Shown piece by piece: positions 26,401-38,565 of a stretch of DNA of 64,000 nt. The DNA lies in NCBI RefSeq assembly GCF_047948215.1, contig NC_134455.1:291053647-291117646 (forward strand). Direction: 5' to 3'. The position numbers were made by a program, and so were the translations under genes. The first letter of the stretch is position 1. Every line of letters starts with the position of its first letter. The DNA is from Lycorma delicatula (lineage: Eukaryota > Arthropoda > Insecta > Hemiptera > Fulgoridae). Below the pieces are notes generated by a model. That model was not told where the DNA came from. It searched no databases and worked only from the letters and a program-made list of their open reading frames with translations.

Positions 26401-27960
26401 AGAATCACGTCTAGCTATTTGTAACCGCATTTAAAACCATAAAATAATATGAAAATAATTTATCATTAAATTTCAGAATTTTTACGGTATAGAAATATTA
26501 TATAATTATAATACAAGGGTTCATACACGCTTTATTCATTTTTAATAATCAATGAAAAATATACGAATCATTTTTTCTCATTATTTGAATCTTATGAAAT
26601 TGTAAAGTTCCCTAATCTTAGACTACATCCATAGACAAAAATAAGAAGCCTTTTATATACTAAAATTCTTTATGCACGCCTTCTTTTTACTTGGAGTGAA
26701 GTATCACTCTTTAATGCTGATTACTTTTTTTATAGTCGCTAGCAATGGCCTTAGGATATCTTGCCTAAATGAAGCTTTGTTGCATCGCCTTCACACTGCA
26801 TGTAATTATACATGCAGAACTGTCAAAAAAAAATATATTTTTCATCAGCAGAACAAACACTTATGAGAATACCTTGTTTATTTAACGCACATTTGCGCGC
26901 GCACTTAATATAACGGCATTTATATTGCTAGTTTTTAAGCTAGAAAATATTAGGATTAGTATCGTACTAAATATAATGATAATACTAATATAAGTTTAAG
27001 CAACAACATTGGTGAGATATAAGCGCCAATTCTATTTCGGATATTAAAAAAAGTTCACATAGAAGATAAGAGAAGATAAGTTTGAATTGCAATTAATAAT
27101 TCTGATTTAGGTGCATATCATAATGTTTCGTTTCTCAAAGACAGGGCAAAAGATCATTTTTATTTTGAAAAAAATTGTTTTCATTTCTGTAGATTTCTAG
27201 TTTTAGAACTGAATTTATTGTTGTTTTACACGTTACCGATGTAGGCCATTAAATTTAAAAAAGAATTTTCCTGCTGATACAGAATTTATTTACTTAAGTT
27301 TTACATTTATTTTCTTATTATGAAATAATGAAGATTGTTAGATAAAAATCATAATTATAGTATTACAAAACATGTTTTACATAATTGAGCACTACTTAGA
27401 AATACAAGTGAAGCTGAAAAAAAGGAAGTAAAAGTTCAGTTTGGTCAAACTGTTGAAAAGATAAAGTACCGTGTTTCATAATAAAAAAATAAAAATTCGC
27501 AGGTGTGTTTACAAGGTAAAAATCGGTTGAGGTTAGATATTACAACATATGAAGTGTAGTCAAAGCAAATGACAAGTAAAAGAAACGAAAATGGAATCAT
27601 TAAAACTTCTGAATTCCAGTGACTGGCTTTGGCGTTTTACAGATGGATAAAATTAGAGGTAATTTAATAAAAGAATATAAGAGTGGATATAAATCATCAC
27701 AGTCTTAGAATTGATTTTTGAAAAATTAATGAAGATGTACGTATCATGAGAAACGATTTGAAAAACGCCTCAAATAAGACTGATTGATAATTCTCTATGG
27801 AAGTTTAGTAATAAAAATTTACTGCGATTGTGCCTACAGAGGTGAAAAAATTAAGAAAGACTTAAGTTGTACGAGTAACAATAGTGCGGATAAAAGTACT
27901 GAAGATGTATTACTTCCTCCCTGAGTTAAATGCTAACTTGGATTAGTATTTAGAGTAGCT
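26401..27960. other. AT-rich non-coding stretch with one small hairpin
   Basis: The only structure noted is CTGCATGTA (26796-26804) and TACATGCAG (26809-26817) around a 4-nt loop, plus a short GCGCGCGC-like run near 26894. No gene recognised. Confidence 0.5.
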
Positions 27961-27984
27961 GTCTTGTTAATTTTAAAGAATTAA

Positions 27985-28165
27985 AAAAACCTCTGCAACC
28001 GCCATCAGGCCCGCACTGATCATCTCACCAACTAAAAAACCTCCCCCCTTTTCATGCAGGGGCCGAATCTAAACCATATGGTTTGTACAGAGCCCCTGCA
28101 CGATCACCCGGACACTCTACTATCTGAATCTAGATGACCGGAAGGCGTCCCTAGGCGACAATCGA
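27985..28165. repeat. GC-rich island with coaxial imperfect palindrome
   Basis: A sharp GC-rich block in AT-rich DNA, probably a fragment of an unidentified transposable element. It contains TGCAGGGGC (28055-28063) and GCCCCTGCA (28092-28100) around a perfect 14-bp palindrome AAACCATATGGTTT (28071-28084). All share one centre, with 7-nt mismatched spacers on each side. No open frame with a known motif was found. Confidence 0.5.
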
Positions 28166-28930
28166 CGAGCGGCTATAACTATATTTGCAACTATTTTTTA
28201 AATTAAATATTTATATTTTTTGTAATTATATTTGCAAAAAGATATGAAGTTTTAAATGTTTATATACATTATGTCTCTTCAAAATTGAAACAAACAATTA
28301 AAATGAGATTTAAAAAAATATACTACTGAAATATTATTGTTCCGCACTTAAAAATATTTATCAGTGGAAATTTTTTGGAGGCGCAAAGCGTACGTTATTC
28401 TGGAGTATAAGTTAAAGTTATATTTTTAAAAGAGAAAATGTAGAGTTATTAAAAATGACTTTATTTAACTGCATAAAACATACAGATAATAAAAAAATAT
28501 ATTGATACTCTTATATAAATAGGTAGATTGAATCCCCCAGTTATTCTTGGGTACCCCTCTTGTGTCCAACCTCTGTTTGAACTTTATATCATCTTTTAAG
28601 TCTGGATTTCATGTTAGGCTGGTAATTGCGTATGGCTGTGGCCTTTCACTGAATTACTATTCTACACACCCGGTAAACTATAACAGACAATTAGATGTTT
28701 CTTGAAAGGCTTTTCCTGCTGTAAGCTGCTTTTCCTACCTTTACATCTATTACTCGCATGTTATTTCATTGTGTGAGCAATATTTAGTAACTGAAATTTC
28801 AGCTGAAAATCCTAATACACACTCAATGTCCACCAAAGGTTTGCGCCAATACAACTCCTCCTTTCACTGGTACTAAATCGAAATTTTTTGCTGACGGTGA
28901 ACTAAAAATAGGTCTTTCTAGTTCCTCCTT

Positions 28931-29221
28931 TTGATAATTGCTAATCCTATCATACGGCAATTATCCAGCATTATCAAACTCACCGTACGAAGTAATGAAG
29001 ATATACCGACAGATGCGCAAGACAATCAAGTAGGAGTACCAAACCTAAGACTACCGGTTTGCGGAGTCCGGGTTGACGAACATTACAGAGGCCATCTTCA
29101 GCAGCTTGAATCAGATATTCTAGTTTATACAGAAGTCAAACTGGAATCAAAATTATATCCTTTTGTATGCCATAATGAAAGGGAACAACGAAAGGAACAC
29201 AATAGCCTTGCGTTCTTTTAA
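28931..29221 (+). CDS. Unassigned 96-codon open frame, probably not a gene
   Basis: The frame is open for 96 codons with less AT-driven composition than most frames here (QDNQVGVPNLRLPVCGVRVDE in the middle). It may be a remnant of a coding sequence, such as a transposon protein. I recognise no domain, signal peptide or membrane segment, and no splice or promoter context supports it. It starts at the first ATG only by convention. A chance open frame is the simplest alternative. Confidence 0.15.
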   Translation: MIIANPIIRQLSSIIKLTVRSNEDIPTDAQDNQVGVPNLRLPVCGVRVDEHYRGHLQQLESDILVYTEVKLESKLYPFVCHNEREQRKEHNSLAFF

Positions 29222-30490
29222 AAATAAATTTTCAGATATTATGCAAACCTTTTGATTTTATATCGACGGTAATTGAGGTTAATGCTTCCATACAACACCA
29301 AATAAACTGAACCGGTTTTACATATGCACCCACACCATTCTCACAAACAGGATTCATGTTTTTCAAATTTAGATTCCAGCAACGGCTAAGGATCCAATCA
29401 CCCCAATTCTAAATAGCAAAAATTTGAAAATATAATAAATATTTTACCACATTCTAAATCAGTGTTTTCTTAAAATTCTCACTCCTACATCAAAAATAAT
29501 TTAAGCAATGTTAACTAAATAACAGAAATGAGATATAATATTTTCAAATACATTTTTCGTCCAGCTGTAATCAAAAATAAATTTGGTTAGTAGTAAGAGA
29601 CTAGTATCAACCAATATAGAGTGGCCAGTTAAAAGGACATAAATTCATTAAATTAGGCTGTTAGAAATGTATTAAAGATAATGAGGAAAAAATGAATTTT
29701 ACTTTAACAAGAAAATTTAGATAGGAATGCTATTGTACTAACACCTGGCAAAAATCTACGTAATTAATAATTTTTATTAGAATGGATCTACTCCATCTAT
29801 AAAAAAAATAATATTACGCATATTACCGATTTATCAGTGAACAAACGTGAAATAAGTCATAAAAAAATGTTCCACTAGTTCTCATTTTATTCCCCAGGAA
29901 ATATTCTACGGAATTGGCCAATTTCATATCATTTTTAAAATAATTTTTAAAATTTGCTACAAAAATTATAATTAAAACTGAAAAAAAAAAATTTAAGTAG
30001 TCTTTTTACAATCTGACTTTACACGCGTAAAAGTATTTCTAGTGATCTGATCCAGTTATAAACCTTTCTTTTCATAGTCCATATTACTTTAACATTTCAG
30101 AATTGAATATTTTATTTTTTTAATTTTAAAAGTAATTAATTTTTCTGTCAAGAATAATCTATTTTTTAAAATTAAAAATGAAACTAGTATATTCCCTTCG
30201 TTATGTATAACAAGAAAATGTATGTAGTAGTTAAAAAATACCATTTATTTTTAACTGAGTGGGATTTATAAACATATTTTCTCTTACGATTACGACAGCT
30301 ACTTTAATTACTACCGCGGTGGAAGATATTATAAACGAGTAAATGCATCTGATTAGTGACATGCTGATATATTTGGTCCGTGAATACTAAAAACATTTTT
30401 TCTTTAGTTTAAATATAATTAGGTCTTTTAAATAATTTATTTTATTTTGGAAGATAGAAATAAAATTGTTAGCGTTAAATTCAAAATAAT
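29222..30490. other. AT-rich non-coding stretch
   Basis: No gene, RNA gene or repeat recognised. Confidence 0.5.
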
Positions 30491-30494
30491 ATTA

Positions 30495-31450
30495 TTTCCG
30501 TTTTTTACTTCCTTGAACGAAGGAAATATTGTGATTGCGGAAAATTTCAGTTTGCAGATTTCAACGGAAATATCCTTTTTGACTATACCTGAATCCATTT
30601 TGAGTAGTTACGGCGTGACATCTGTACGTAATTACGTATGTATCTCGCGTAACTAAAAAACGATTAGCCTTAGCATTTTGAAATTTTGGATTTAAGACTG
30701 TTGTAACATCTTGTTGTGCACCTCCCCTTTTGATTGTAATCGACTAAACCAAAGCAGTCCAAAAAAGCCCAAAATCCGAACAAAAATTGGATTTTGGACT
30801 TTTTCATAACTGCAGTAATAAGCTCTCATTGAGTGATTTTCAACGATATATAATATTCGGTACTTATTTTCATTGGTTCTAGAGTTATGTTCAAATTAAA
30901 TTTTAATTAATAAACTATTTGGATCTTATAAGAGGAAGGCACATCGGTTCGAATAAGACTTCATTTCCTTTTTTTTTTAACTTTTTTTTATTTTAAATAT
31001 ATTGATTTATTAATAATTATTAACATCTGATTGTAAAATGTTTTTTAATAATTAATAATAATTCAATAATAACAATAAAAAAAAATATATATATATGATA
31101 AAAAATCAAAAGTTATTAATGAAGCATTTTAAAATTTAATGTACTTTTCATTGTAAAAAAATATGTTTATGTAATTTAATATGCGTACAAAAAGTCAAGT
31201 AGTGTCCACATCAGATTTGGTGAAACATGTAATTATTCGTTTTCATTTTGTTGATGGTTACATCATAATAATTTAAAAAACATAGTATTAAATAGATATA
31301 AGAGTTACATTTATTTATAGAGTAATAAAGTTACTTTCAAATGAAATAATTATAAATGAAACGCAGCAAAAAATGTGTATATGTAATTTAATAGACGTAA
31401 AAGGAAGTTATGTGGTGTACACATCAGATTTTTTATTTAACTAATACAAT
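30495..31450. repeat. Dispersed repeat block with internal degenerate direct repeat
   Basis: From about 30500 the sequence becomes better balanced and starts with a small hairpin (TTCCTTGAACGAAGGAA, 30509-30525). It runs through TTTCAACGGAAATATCC and GTGCACCTCCCCTTTTGAT to about 30980. Further on, two related ~58-bp blocks (31168-31226 and 31378-31435) share GTAATTTAATA, a CGTA-rich middle and CACATCAGATTT. The overall look is that of an old non-autonomous insect repeat. I believe similar sequences are common in hemipteran genomes, but this is memory, not a search. Confidence 0.4.
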
Positions 31451-32330
31451 GAGGTTAATAATTTCATAAAAGTATTAATAATTAATTATAGTAATATATT
31501 TTTTGTTAAAATTATACAACTAAACTACACTTGTTTTTAAATCAAATATTATTTTATATTATTAAATTTTAAAATTATGCAAAGAGATGGAATGAAATTT
31601 GGCAATTTTTTAGAATATCGATTAAACTATTTAATGAGATTTATCTAGTTTTTCAATTGCTCAAAACTTAGTCATTATCAGTCTAGTGTAAAAGGATGTA
31701 TAGAAATGGAATAGGTCCTTTAACTCAGCTGTAAGTTTGTACATATTTAAAATTGTTATATTTAAATAGTATGAAATTTTTTTATTGAAGGTATTTGTTT
31801 TATTTAATAGCTGTAAATTTATCCTATGAAACTTAGAAAAATCTGATCCTTTGGGATCTATTTCAGTGACTACTTTTATTTCATATTCAAAGACACACAT
31901 GGGAATGATACGCCTGGCCGCATTTACTTCCTCATTATCAAATATATGGTTCAGATTGTATCTAGATTACCTGGGAAGTTTCTTATTATGTTTTAAATTT
32001 TAATCGATTGAAGCATACCGACATCATTAATTAGCATAGATTCAACAGCCACTCTTTTAACTCTTGAGATATTCTGTTGACCTATCTATGTTTTGAAATA
32101 AAGAGATTAATTCTGTCAGTATATTTCGTATATCTACGAAAAGCAAACAGTAAATTAATGAATTTATATCGTGGATAAATTAATCCATTAATATTATCCT
32201 GTCTAGTTTTTGACAAATGAAGCCGTTAATTTGAAGAAACTTATAATAGAATACCATAAATAACGAAGAAGGTCTTGTTTACTATTATTTGTCTATAAAA
32301 GAAAACAACACTGTATGTATATTAGCTAGT
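31451..32330. other. AT-rich non-coding stretch
   Basis: No gene or repeat recognised; the 79-codon minus-strand open frame at 31661-31900 has no family motif. Confidence 0.5.
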
Positions 32331-32530
32331 ATATATATATAAATATATATATACAAATATAGCATAGCTTCGCTCGTGCTACATGATTACTTGCGTTTCC
32401 TTACGCGGTCAGTTTTTTTTTGTGTTCTTTAGTCAATAACAGGATGCAGGTGCAGCCACTCTCTTCGTTCATATAGTGACAGTGGCAGTGGCTGCCACTG
32501 CCACAGCCGCCGCATCATAAGCAATCGCAA
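32331..32530. repeat. TA-rich tract followed by GC-rich hairpin
   Basis: A TATATATAAATATATATATAC tract (32331-32353) leads into a balanced block with CTTCGCTCGTGCTAC and a strong hairpin: GTGGCAGTGG (32482-32491), loop CTG, CCACTGCCAC (32495-32504), 10 perfect pairs. Probably a repeat fragment. Family unknown. Confidence 0.5.
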
Positions 32531-33098
32531 CTCTCAAAAAATCAAAATTCAAAAAACCCAGAAAATGTTTTTATTTATTTATATTAAGTGTATTTCTAAG
32601 CCCAAATCTAGGCTTTGTGGCTATCTCGTTTAGTATAGTTACAAATGGAGAAAATGTTTAACCACTGTTCAACAATTTTCACTTTTCTTCATCCCTTTCA
32701 AGGTTGAATTTTGAAAAATCTAGAAATTGTTTTTTTAGACACACACACACCAAACATCAAGTTTATATATTCAATTGTTACCAAGAAATTTAAAAAAAAA
32801 TAGTAAATTTCTGTTTTACTCAATTTTAACCCTTTAAAATTGGAATTTCAAAATTTCTTTGTTAGTGTGCACTTATCCATAAGAAAACCGTGTACACAAA
32901 TTATCATCAATTTTTTTATAGTTTTTTCTGAACTTTGATTATAAATCAACCACTACCTGTTGTTTTATATAAATAACGCCAGTACTTTATAAAAGGTGGC
33001 GATCTATAAATTTATTAGTAAAACTATGCTTGATGAATTTATAATACAATAAAATTACACATCATTGAAATCATTTAGATGAAATTGTTTATAACTGC

Positions 33099-33124
33099 AT
33101 ATATATATATATATATATATATAA
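33099..33124. repeat. (AT)n microsatellite
   Basis: Uninterrupted AT dinucleotides. Confidence 0.9.
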
Positions 33125-33801
33125 ATTTTCTTCACTTTCCTTATTATGAAAATAATAAGCAACGAGTTAAAAGTAAGCTCCATTTTATGTACAATGCATG
33201 TTTTTCTCACAATTCTTTCTCTACTGTATGGAATAAAAACTTTACAACTATTTTTGTAAAAATTACATTTATGCTGGGTGGCGGAATGAAATTTGTAAAC
33301 ACTAGAAAATTAAAAAAAAATATTATCTTTGGTAATTAATACATTCTTCTCATTATAAGCATATTTTTAATGAATTAAAAACTGACTGTTTTCTCACTGA
33401 AGAATGTACGCATAGTGTTTCGAACTACGTATAATGTCGAGTTAAAAGTGGTAAATTATTAAGGAAGGTGTCATGATTTGCAGGCCTAGTCGATATGAAT
33501 AGAAAAAAAATTAATTATAATCCGGTTAAAAAAGAAAAGTTTTATGTTCAACTCGTGTACGTTTTTTTATGTGTTCTAGTTTTACTTTTCACCAGATGGA
33601 TCAATTTGATAATTCCTTTTCATTTTGTAGAGGGAATTCCTGCGTAGTTTCGTTATAATTTTTACCTTGTCAGTAAAGAATGAAGGTTAATTTTGTGAAA
33701 AACCAGCTATGCAGACAATTTCAAGACACTTAATTTTTTTTCGTCATTATTGATCAGTAACGGAATCCTATAGTGATAATTAATGATAAATAATGATAAT
33801 T

Positions 33802-34011
33802 ATACATACAGTGTGTTTTTACTGACATAATCTTGTTATACATATAAACTTGTTTCACACGGAAGTTCAAGAAAAATGGTAGAAAATTTAAGCTACATAT
33901 TAAGATACATATTTTAAGATACATACAGTGTGTTTTTACTGACATAATCTTGTTATACATATAAACTTGTTTCACACGGAAGTTCAAGAAAAATGGTAGA
34001 AAATTTAAGCT
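33802..34011. repeat. Tandem duplication of a 93-bp unit
   Basis: 33802-33894 and 33919-34011 appear identical over 93 bp (ATACATACAGTGTG ... GAAAATTTAAGCT), offset by 117 bp with a 24-bp AT-rich spacer. Lack of visible divergence points to a recent duplication or an assembly artefact. The duplication creates a repeated peptide in a minus-strand open frame (33754-34158) that has no other support. Confidence 0.9.
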
Positions 34012-35043
34012 AACAAATAATACACAATCTCTCAATAAAATAATGCAGAATTCCAAAGAGGCATAAGTGAATCCCTGTAACAGTTTCGTGGTTTCATTTA
34101 TTTTTTCCTTTTGTTTTATGTTATCAAGGTGCAGGTGTTTCCTCTTCGAAGGGGACAATTCTTTTTTAAAGCCTTTTTTTTAGGTTTACCCATATTTTAA
34201 ATTAAAGTAAACTTTTTAAAATAAATTAATGAAATCGGCTTCAAACTAAAAATTGCATCAAAATGTAAAACAAATACTGAAAATTAAAACGTTTTCAATT
34301 CTTGAAAATTTGACAGTATCCAAATTTAACATCAAGTTTTGTTAGGTAATTTTTAAAAATAATCCTACTATAAAGTCTAAATTTAATTAACAGACTGAAA
34401 CTATTATCTTTTATTTTTGAGTTAAGATCCTGTTAAATATGATTTATTATTTTTTAATTGTAGTTAACAATTATGTAACTAATCTCATCTCATTTTACTG
34501 AAACGAAAATAACTGCCTTCAAATACTTTCTCACACATTATGACATGTCAAAGTTTTTACTTCCTTCATAGTCCTAAGATCTTTTTTTAACTATTCTGTC
34601 CCTGATTACTATTATTTTATATTTGTTTTTGTTATACGCAACAATAAGTACTATCAAAGCAGATAAAAAGGTGTAATGAGAAAATAATTAAAGTATAGAT
34701 TTTTGATTGAACTGATTAATTTTAGTATTTCAGTATTGTAGTATAGTTCTAAGAAACATACATGTTGCTATATAATGTTATTAAAGTTGTAAATGAAATG
34801 AAAAGGAAGAGAGATAAACTTTTTTTTTAATATCACAAATAATTTTTAAATCATAAAAGTTTCTATAATTTCTATTTTTTATTCAGCCTTATTAAGTGCA
34901 AGTTATGACGATTTTGAATTTTTTTCGTAGGTTTATTCATTTACGTATGATTCATTTTTACGAAATATATATTTATATAATCTAATTTGATCGATACCAT
35001 TGATTTTTAAAAAAGTAACGCATTGACAAATGGGCTAGTTTAA

Positions 35044-35048
<5 letters not shown>

Positions 35049-35081
<33 letters not shown>
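35049..35081. repeat. (AT)n microsatellite
   Basis: About 16 uninterrupted AT units. Confidence 0.9.
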
Positions 35082-35084
<3 letters not shown>

Positions 35085-35384
35085 GCATATACACATTCAC
35101 ATTTGCAATTATTCAATCATACAAGTCTACTGTAATTGTATAAGCATCACCTTTTATCGGGGTTACATGTATCGACTTCTATGGTGATTCATTCGTTTTT
35201 CCCTTCCCAAAAAACAAACTTTCCTACTCTATTAAAAGAAGCAAGATGTTTTACAGATGCTTTAAGATGTTTTACATTATAAAACATCTTTAAAAATAAT
35301 TATATTAGAAAATTAAAAAATTACAAAACGCAAACACAGTAAAGCAAAATAGTATAAAACATTCCTCTTGATAAATAATTTATC

Positions 35385-36015
35385 TTTTGTGTTTATCGCA
35401 TAGGTTTACCCTTAGGCTATCCTTTTCTACTTCTTTTTTTTCATCCTTCTTACTATCTACCTCTGAAGACAGTATTTCTGAGACCTCGAATATGTCCGAT
35501 AGGATGGCCTCGACTAAAGTGGTGCGGAGAATATTGCATTCAATTCTAGACTGGAGCACTACCCGCTGAAACGTTTGGAGCGGCTGAAGTACTCTTCCTC
35601 TTTTCAAGTTGTTCTTTTTAAATTAATTGTAGTCCTCTTTGTTTTTGGAGGCTTCACAGCTTTCTGTTCAACAGTCTGTCTATCCCAGGGCCTTTGTTAT
35701 TTTGAGTTGGACCTGCATAACACTAGATCTGGATCTGCATTCTTATCATACCTTTATTCACCTTTGAATGAGGCCGTTTCAGATGTTTCTTCAACATCCT
35801 TACGTACAACATCCACTGAGGGATGTATCTTGGAAGATCTTACTAGTTATTTTAGTATGAAGCTTTTATCCTACTATCTACGATCATTTTAATCATAGGA
35901 GCAAGAGTAAAAAGTATTTGTTTTGCTTTGGCCTTAAGTAGACGTAGGTCGAGGTGTTAGGTTGCTACCAATTTTTCTTGCTTCAGGGTAGCTGACGTTT
36001 TGCCGTGTTTTCCTC
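35385..36015 (-). pseudogene. Jockey-like LINE ORF1 C-terminal fragment
   Basis: On the minus strand, VSYPEARKIGSN (core SYPEARKI at 35970-35993) matches the short motif that follows the zinc knuckles in ORF1 of jockey-type LINEs. A Thr/Ser/Pro-rich and later Lys/Glu-rich tail follows with many stops (for example DVVRKDVEETSETASF, and EVDSKKDEKKEVEKD at about 35410-35460), as in the variable C-terminus of these proteins. The 5' border is about 36015, where AT-rich DNA resumes. It complements the N-half fragment at 3.0-3.7 kb but need not be from the same family. Confidence rests mainly on one motif. Confidence 0.5.
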
Positions 36016-37449
36016 TCCTGAGTCAAATATTATTTTCACATATTATTATTGAGTGATGATTACTAAGTTTAAAATTTTACAGTTATCAAAATATTTTCGA
36101 AATTTAAAAACTTTTTAATCTTACGAAATTTTAATTTTAAAAGCTCATCAATTTATTTTTTATTTAACAAGTAAAACTAAATGTCACGCAGATTATTATT
36201 TTTTTTATTAAATTAATTCATCGTTAAAAAAAATTCACCTTACTTTAATAAAAGGCTACATAATAATATTGCTGCGCTTGAAACAATTTCTTTAGAAAAA
36301 AGTAATGCGCTGCTGACGTATCATTCTGTTTTACCTTTTTCCTTTACTTAAAATAACAAAAGAATTCTTTGTATGCAAAAAGGAACATGTAATTTGTATT
36401 TTTTGATCTCGGTAAAGATTTTAAAGAAAAAGGTTACCTTTTATAAGGAGATTTTGCATAAGAAATTCAAAGGTCATTAGAATATAAAAAAATGTAAAAA
36501 AATACGTTTAACAATTTAAAGATAATTGAAATTCTTTTTATTACAACCTACAATGTTAACGGTAGGAGAATGAAAAATAAGTGATTCCACTAACAAATTA
36601 ATTATCCGAAATTTTAATTAAATTTGAATTGATTTTTGCGATGCTCAATATTCAGTGAAAATATTCTGCTGCAGAAGCAGTGGGTTGATGAGTTGCTTGT
36701 ACTGCAGGGAGGGCAACAAACAGTGAAAACCTAGCCGTGGTTTATGAATTTTAAACAACAGTTCCATGATCCTTCCTTTAGTGAATGTAAAGAGGAGTGT
36801 AGACTGGAATTAAATAGATATAGAACGGTCTTCTGCGTTGTAATTCTCTTTCTTTAGCTATAAATATTGAACAGGGAGTAATCACAAAAGACGTCAAGTA
36901 TAAATAGAGGAGACAAAGACAAGAGAAAGATGAAGAGCACAAAGAATACGAAAACATATTTTCTCTTTCTCTGTTACTCATTGAAATTTATGAAATCTTT
37001 TTCTTTGCATTGTAACCTCAAATGTGTACATTGGGCGTTATTTCATCTATTTCTTTGTACTTTCATTTACAAAACTCCCTACATTTTGCTACTGGTGTAA
37101 TGTACACAATAATTATGTGATAAATTTTATATAAAAATTCTTCCCAAGTACCGGTTCATGGAATAGAAAATACATAAAAATTAATTAGTATTATTCGAAA
37201 GTATTACCGTTTTTTAGGCGTACTCTGTGAGCGATCAATAATTGTATATTCTGTAAATGATCCTTTCAGGTTAATTCCACAATTTATCGTATTTATTTTA
37301 CCATAAATACTTTTTTATAAATACCACTTTTTATTTATTTCACAATATTAGGAACGATTACAATATTAGAAACAAATATTCGGTGAAATTTAATCTAATC
37401 TTAAGAAATATAGAATGGATGATTACGTGAAATATAAAAAAAGCTGACT
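36016..37449. other. AT-rich non-coding stretch
   Basis: No gene seen. A slightly GC-richer patch at 36660-36720 is unassigned. Confidence 0.5.
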
Positions 37450-37485
37450 ACATAGTTGTAGGACTTTAAAGTCCTACAACTATGT
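37450..37485. repeat. Perfect 36-bp palindrome
   Basis: ACATAGTTGTAGGACTTT (37450-37467) is followed directly by its exact reverse complement (37468-37485), with no loop. It sits immediately before the repeat at 37486. Confidence 0.95.
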
Positions 37486-37645
37486 ATCTTTGGTGGTTGG
37501 GTTTCAATTAACCACACATCTCAGGAGTGGTCGAACTAAGACTGTACAAGACTACACTTCATTTACAGTCATACGTTTTCATCCCCTGAAATAATACCTG
37601 GACGGTAATTCCCGGAGGCTAAATAGGAAAAAGAAAGAAAAGTTT
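37486..37645 (+). mobile_element. LINE/SINE 3'-end fragment sharing the SINE tail
   Basis: The last part (37580-37645: CATCCCCTGAAATAATACC, CGGTAATTCCCGGAGGCTAA, then A-rich) matches the tails of the SINE copies at 52.05 and 62.07 kb (CTGAAGTAATACCTAACGG; CGGTGGACCCGGAGGTTAAA). The upstream part (TGGTGGTTGGGTTTCAATTA ...) has no A or B box. It could be the 3' end of the LINE whose machinery mobilises the SINE, or a different SINE subfamily. Confidence 0.55.
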
Positions 37646-37870
37646 TCGATTGCCTGTGAGGTGTTTATGTGATTTGATGTGACTGATTGATGCGATGCGA
37701 TGTGCGGAGTGTGCGGCATGAGGTATGTATTCTGGAGTGATGACTGGATGTTGTGGAGTGTGTGGTGATTAGTCTTATGTGAGGTACCTTGTAGGTGTGT
37801 GAGGTCGGAGTCTGTTGACTGGAGTATCTGAATGTGTGTGAGGGCGTATTCCCCCCTCCTGAAGTAATGT
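37646..37870. other. G/T-skewed tract
   Basis: About 200 bp in which the plus strand is almost all G, T and A with very few C (GTGAGGTGTTTATGTGATTT through TGTGTGTGAGGGCG), including a GATGCGATGCGATG run near 37691. The minus strand is open for 73 codons only because of this skew. It ends with CTCCTGAAGTAATG, another SINE-tail-like string, and then TTAAA repeats. Confidence 0.6.
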
Positions 37871-38109
37871 ACACCATCTGTACCATAAAGGGTGGATTAA
37901 TTAAATTAAATTAAATAAATAATTAATATTTAAAGTGTAAAAAAATAATTTGGTTGGCAACCCGGGTCCATGAAGATGAGAAAAAGATAATTTTCCAGAG
38001 GGAAAGAAGAGATTCCAAGATGGCGGACTGCAATACTAGAGCTTGTTGTGGAGACAGGGTGTACTATTGACGAATTATGCCGACAAAGCCTTTAGTTTAG
38101 AGCATTTTT

Positions 38110-38565
38110 GAGGGTTGGGGTGCAATTTAGCAAAAGTTTTTTTTTGTTGCAAATACTGTTTTTTTTTTTTTTTAATTTTAAACAAATGTGTCTAAAAGAA
38201 ATATGACTTAATTATCCGAAATCTCGAGATACTGAGAGTGAACTTGCTCTACAGCCTCACACCCTTGACCTTAAAAATTTAATGTCGTCAATGCCCCATA
38301 TATAGAAGTAATTTGACCAATTTTGGTCAAAATCGGTCCAAAAGTTCTAGAGATATAGAGGCCAACACTGAACACACACGCGCTCTCGCAAATACAAATA
38401 TTAACATCCGGAAAATCTTTATCCAGTTTTTTGGGTTCCTTAGGTGTCAAAACGTCAAGATCTGTTGAAAACCCCCATATACCCAATTTGAACCGATTAC
38501 AACACTTTCCCTTGTAGAGCTACAGCTCTGCTATAGCGCTATCTAGACGGGAAAGTAAAATTTAA
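38110..38565. repeat. Dispersed repeat, family unnamed
   Basis: A block of balanced composition beginning around a T-run at 38161-38174. It continues through TTTTGGTCAAAATCGGTCCA, CCAACACTGAACACACACGC and TGGGTTCCTTAGGTGTCAAA, ending near GACGGGAAAGTAAAA. Sharp borders and lack of coding capacity suggest a non-autonomous transposon or repeat. I believe related sequences recur in hemipteran genomes, without proof here. A small hairpin TAGAGCTACAGCTCTG lies at about 38515. Confidence 0.45.

Noticed and set aside
33754..34158. 134-codon minus-strand open frame with a repeated peptide
   Set aside because: The repeat comes from the 93-bp DNA duplication; composition is AT-driven and no family or splice context was found.
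35575..35892. 105-codon plus-strand open frame
   Set aside because: Antisense of the jockey-like ORF1 tail, whose motif reads on the other strand.
37665..37886. Ser/Thr/His-rich 73-codon minus-strand protein
   Set aside because: The composition is a direct result of the G/T-skewed DNA and there is no start, splice or family support.
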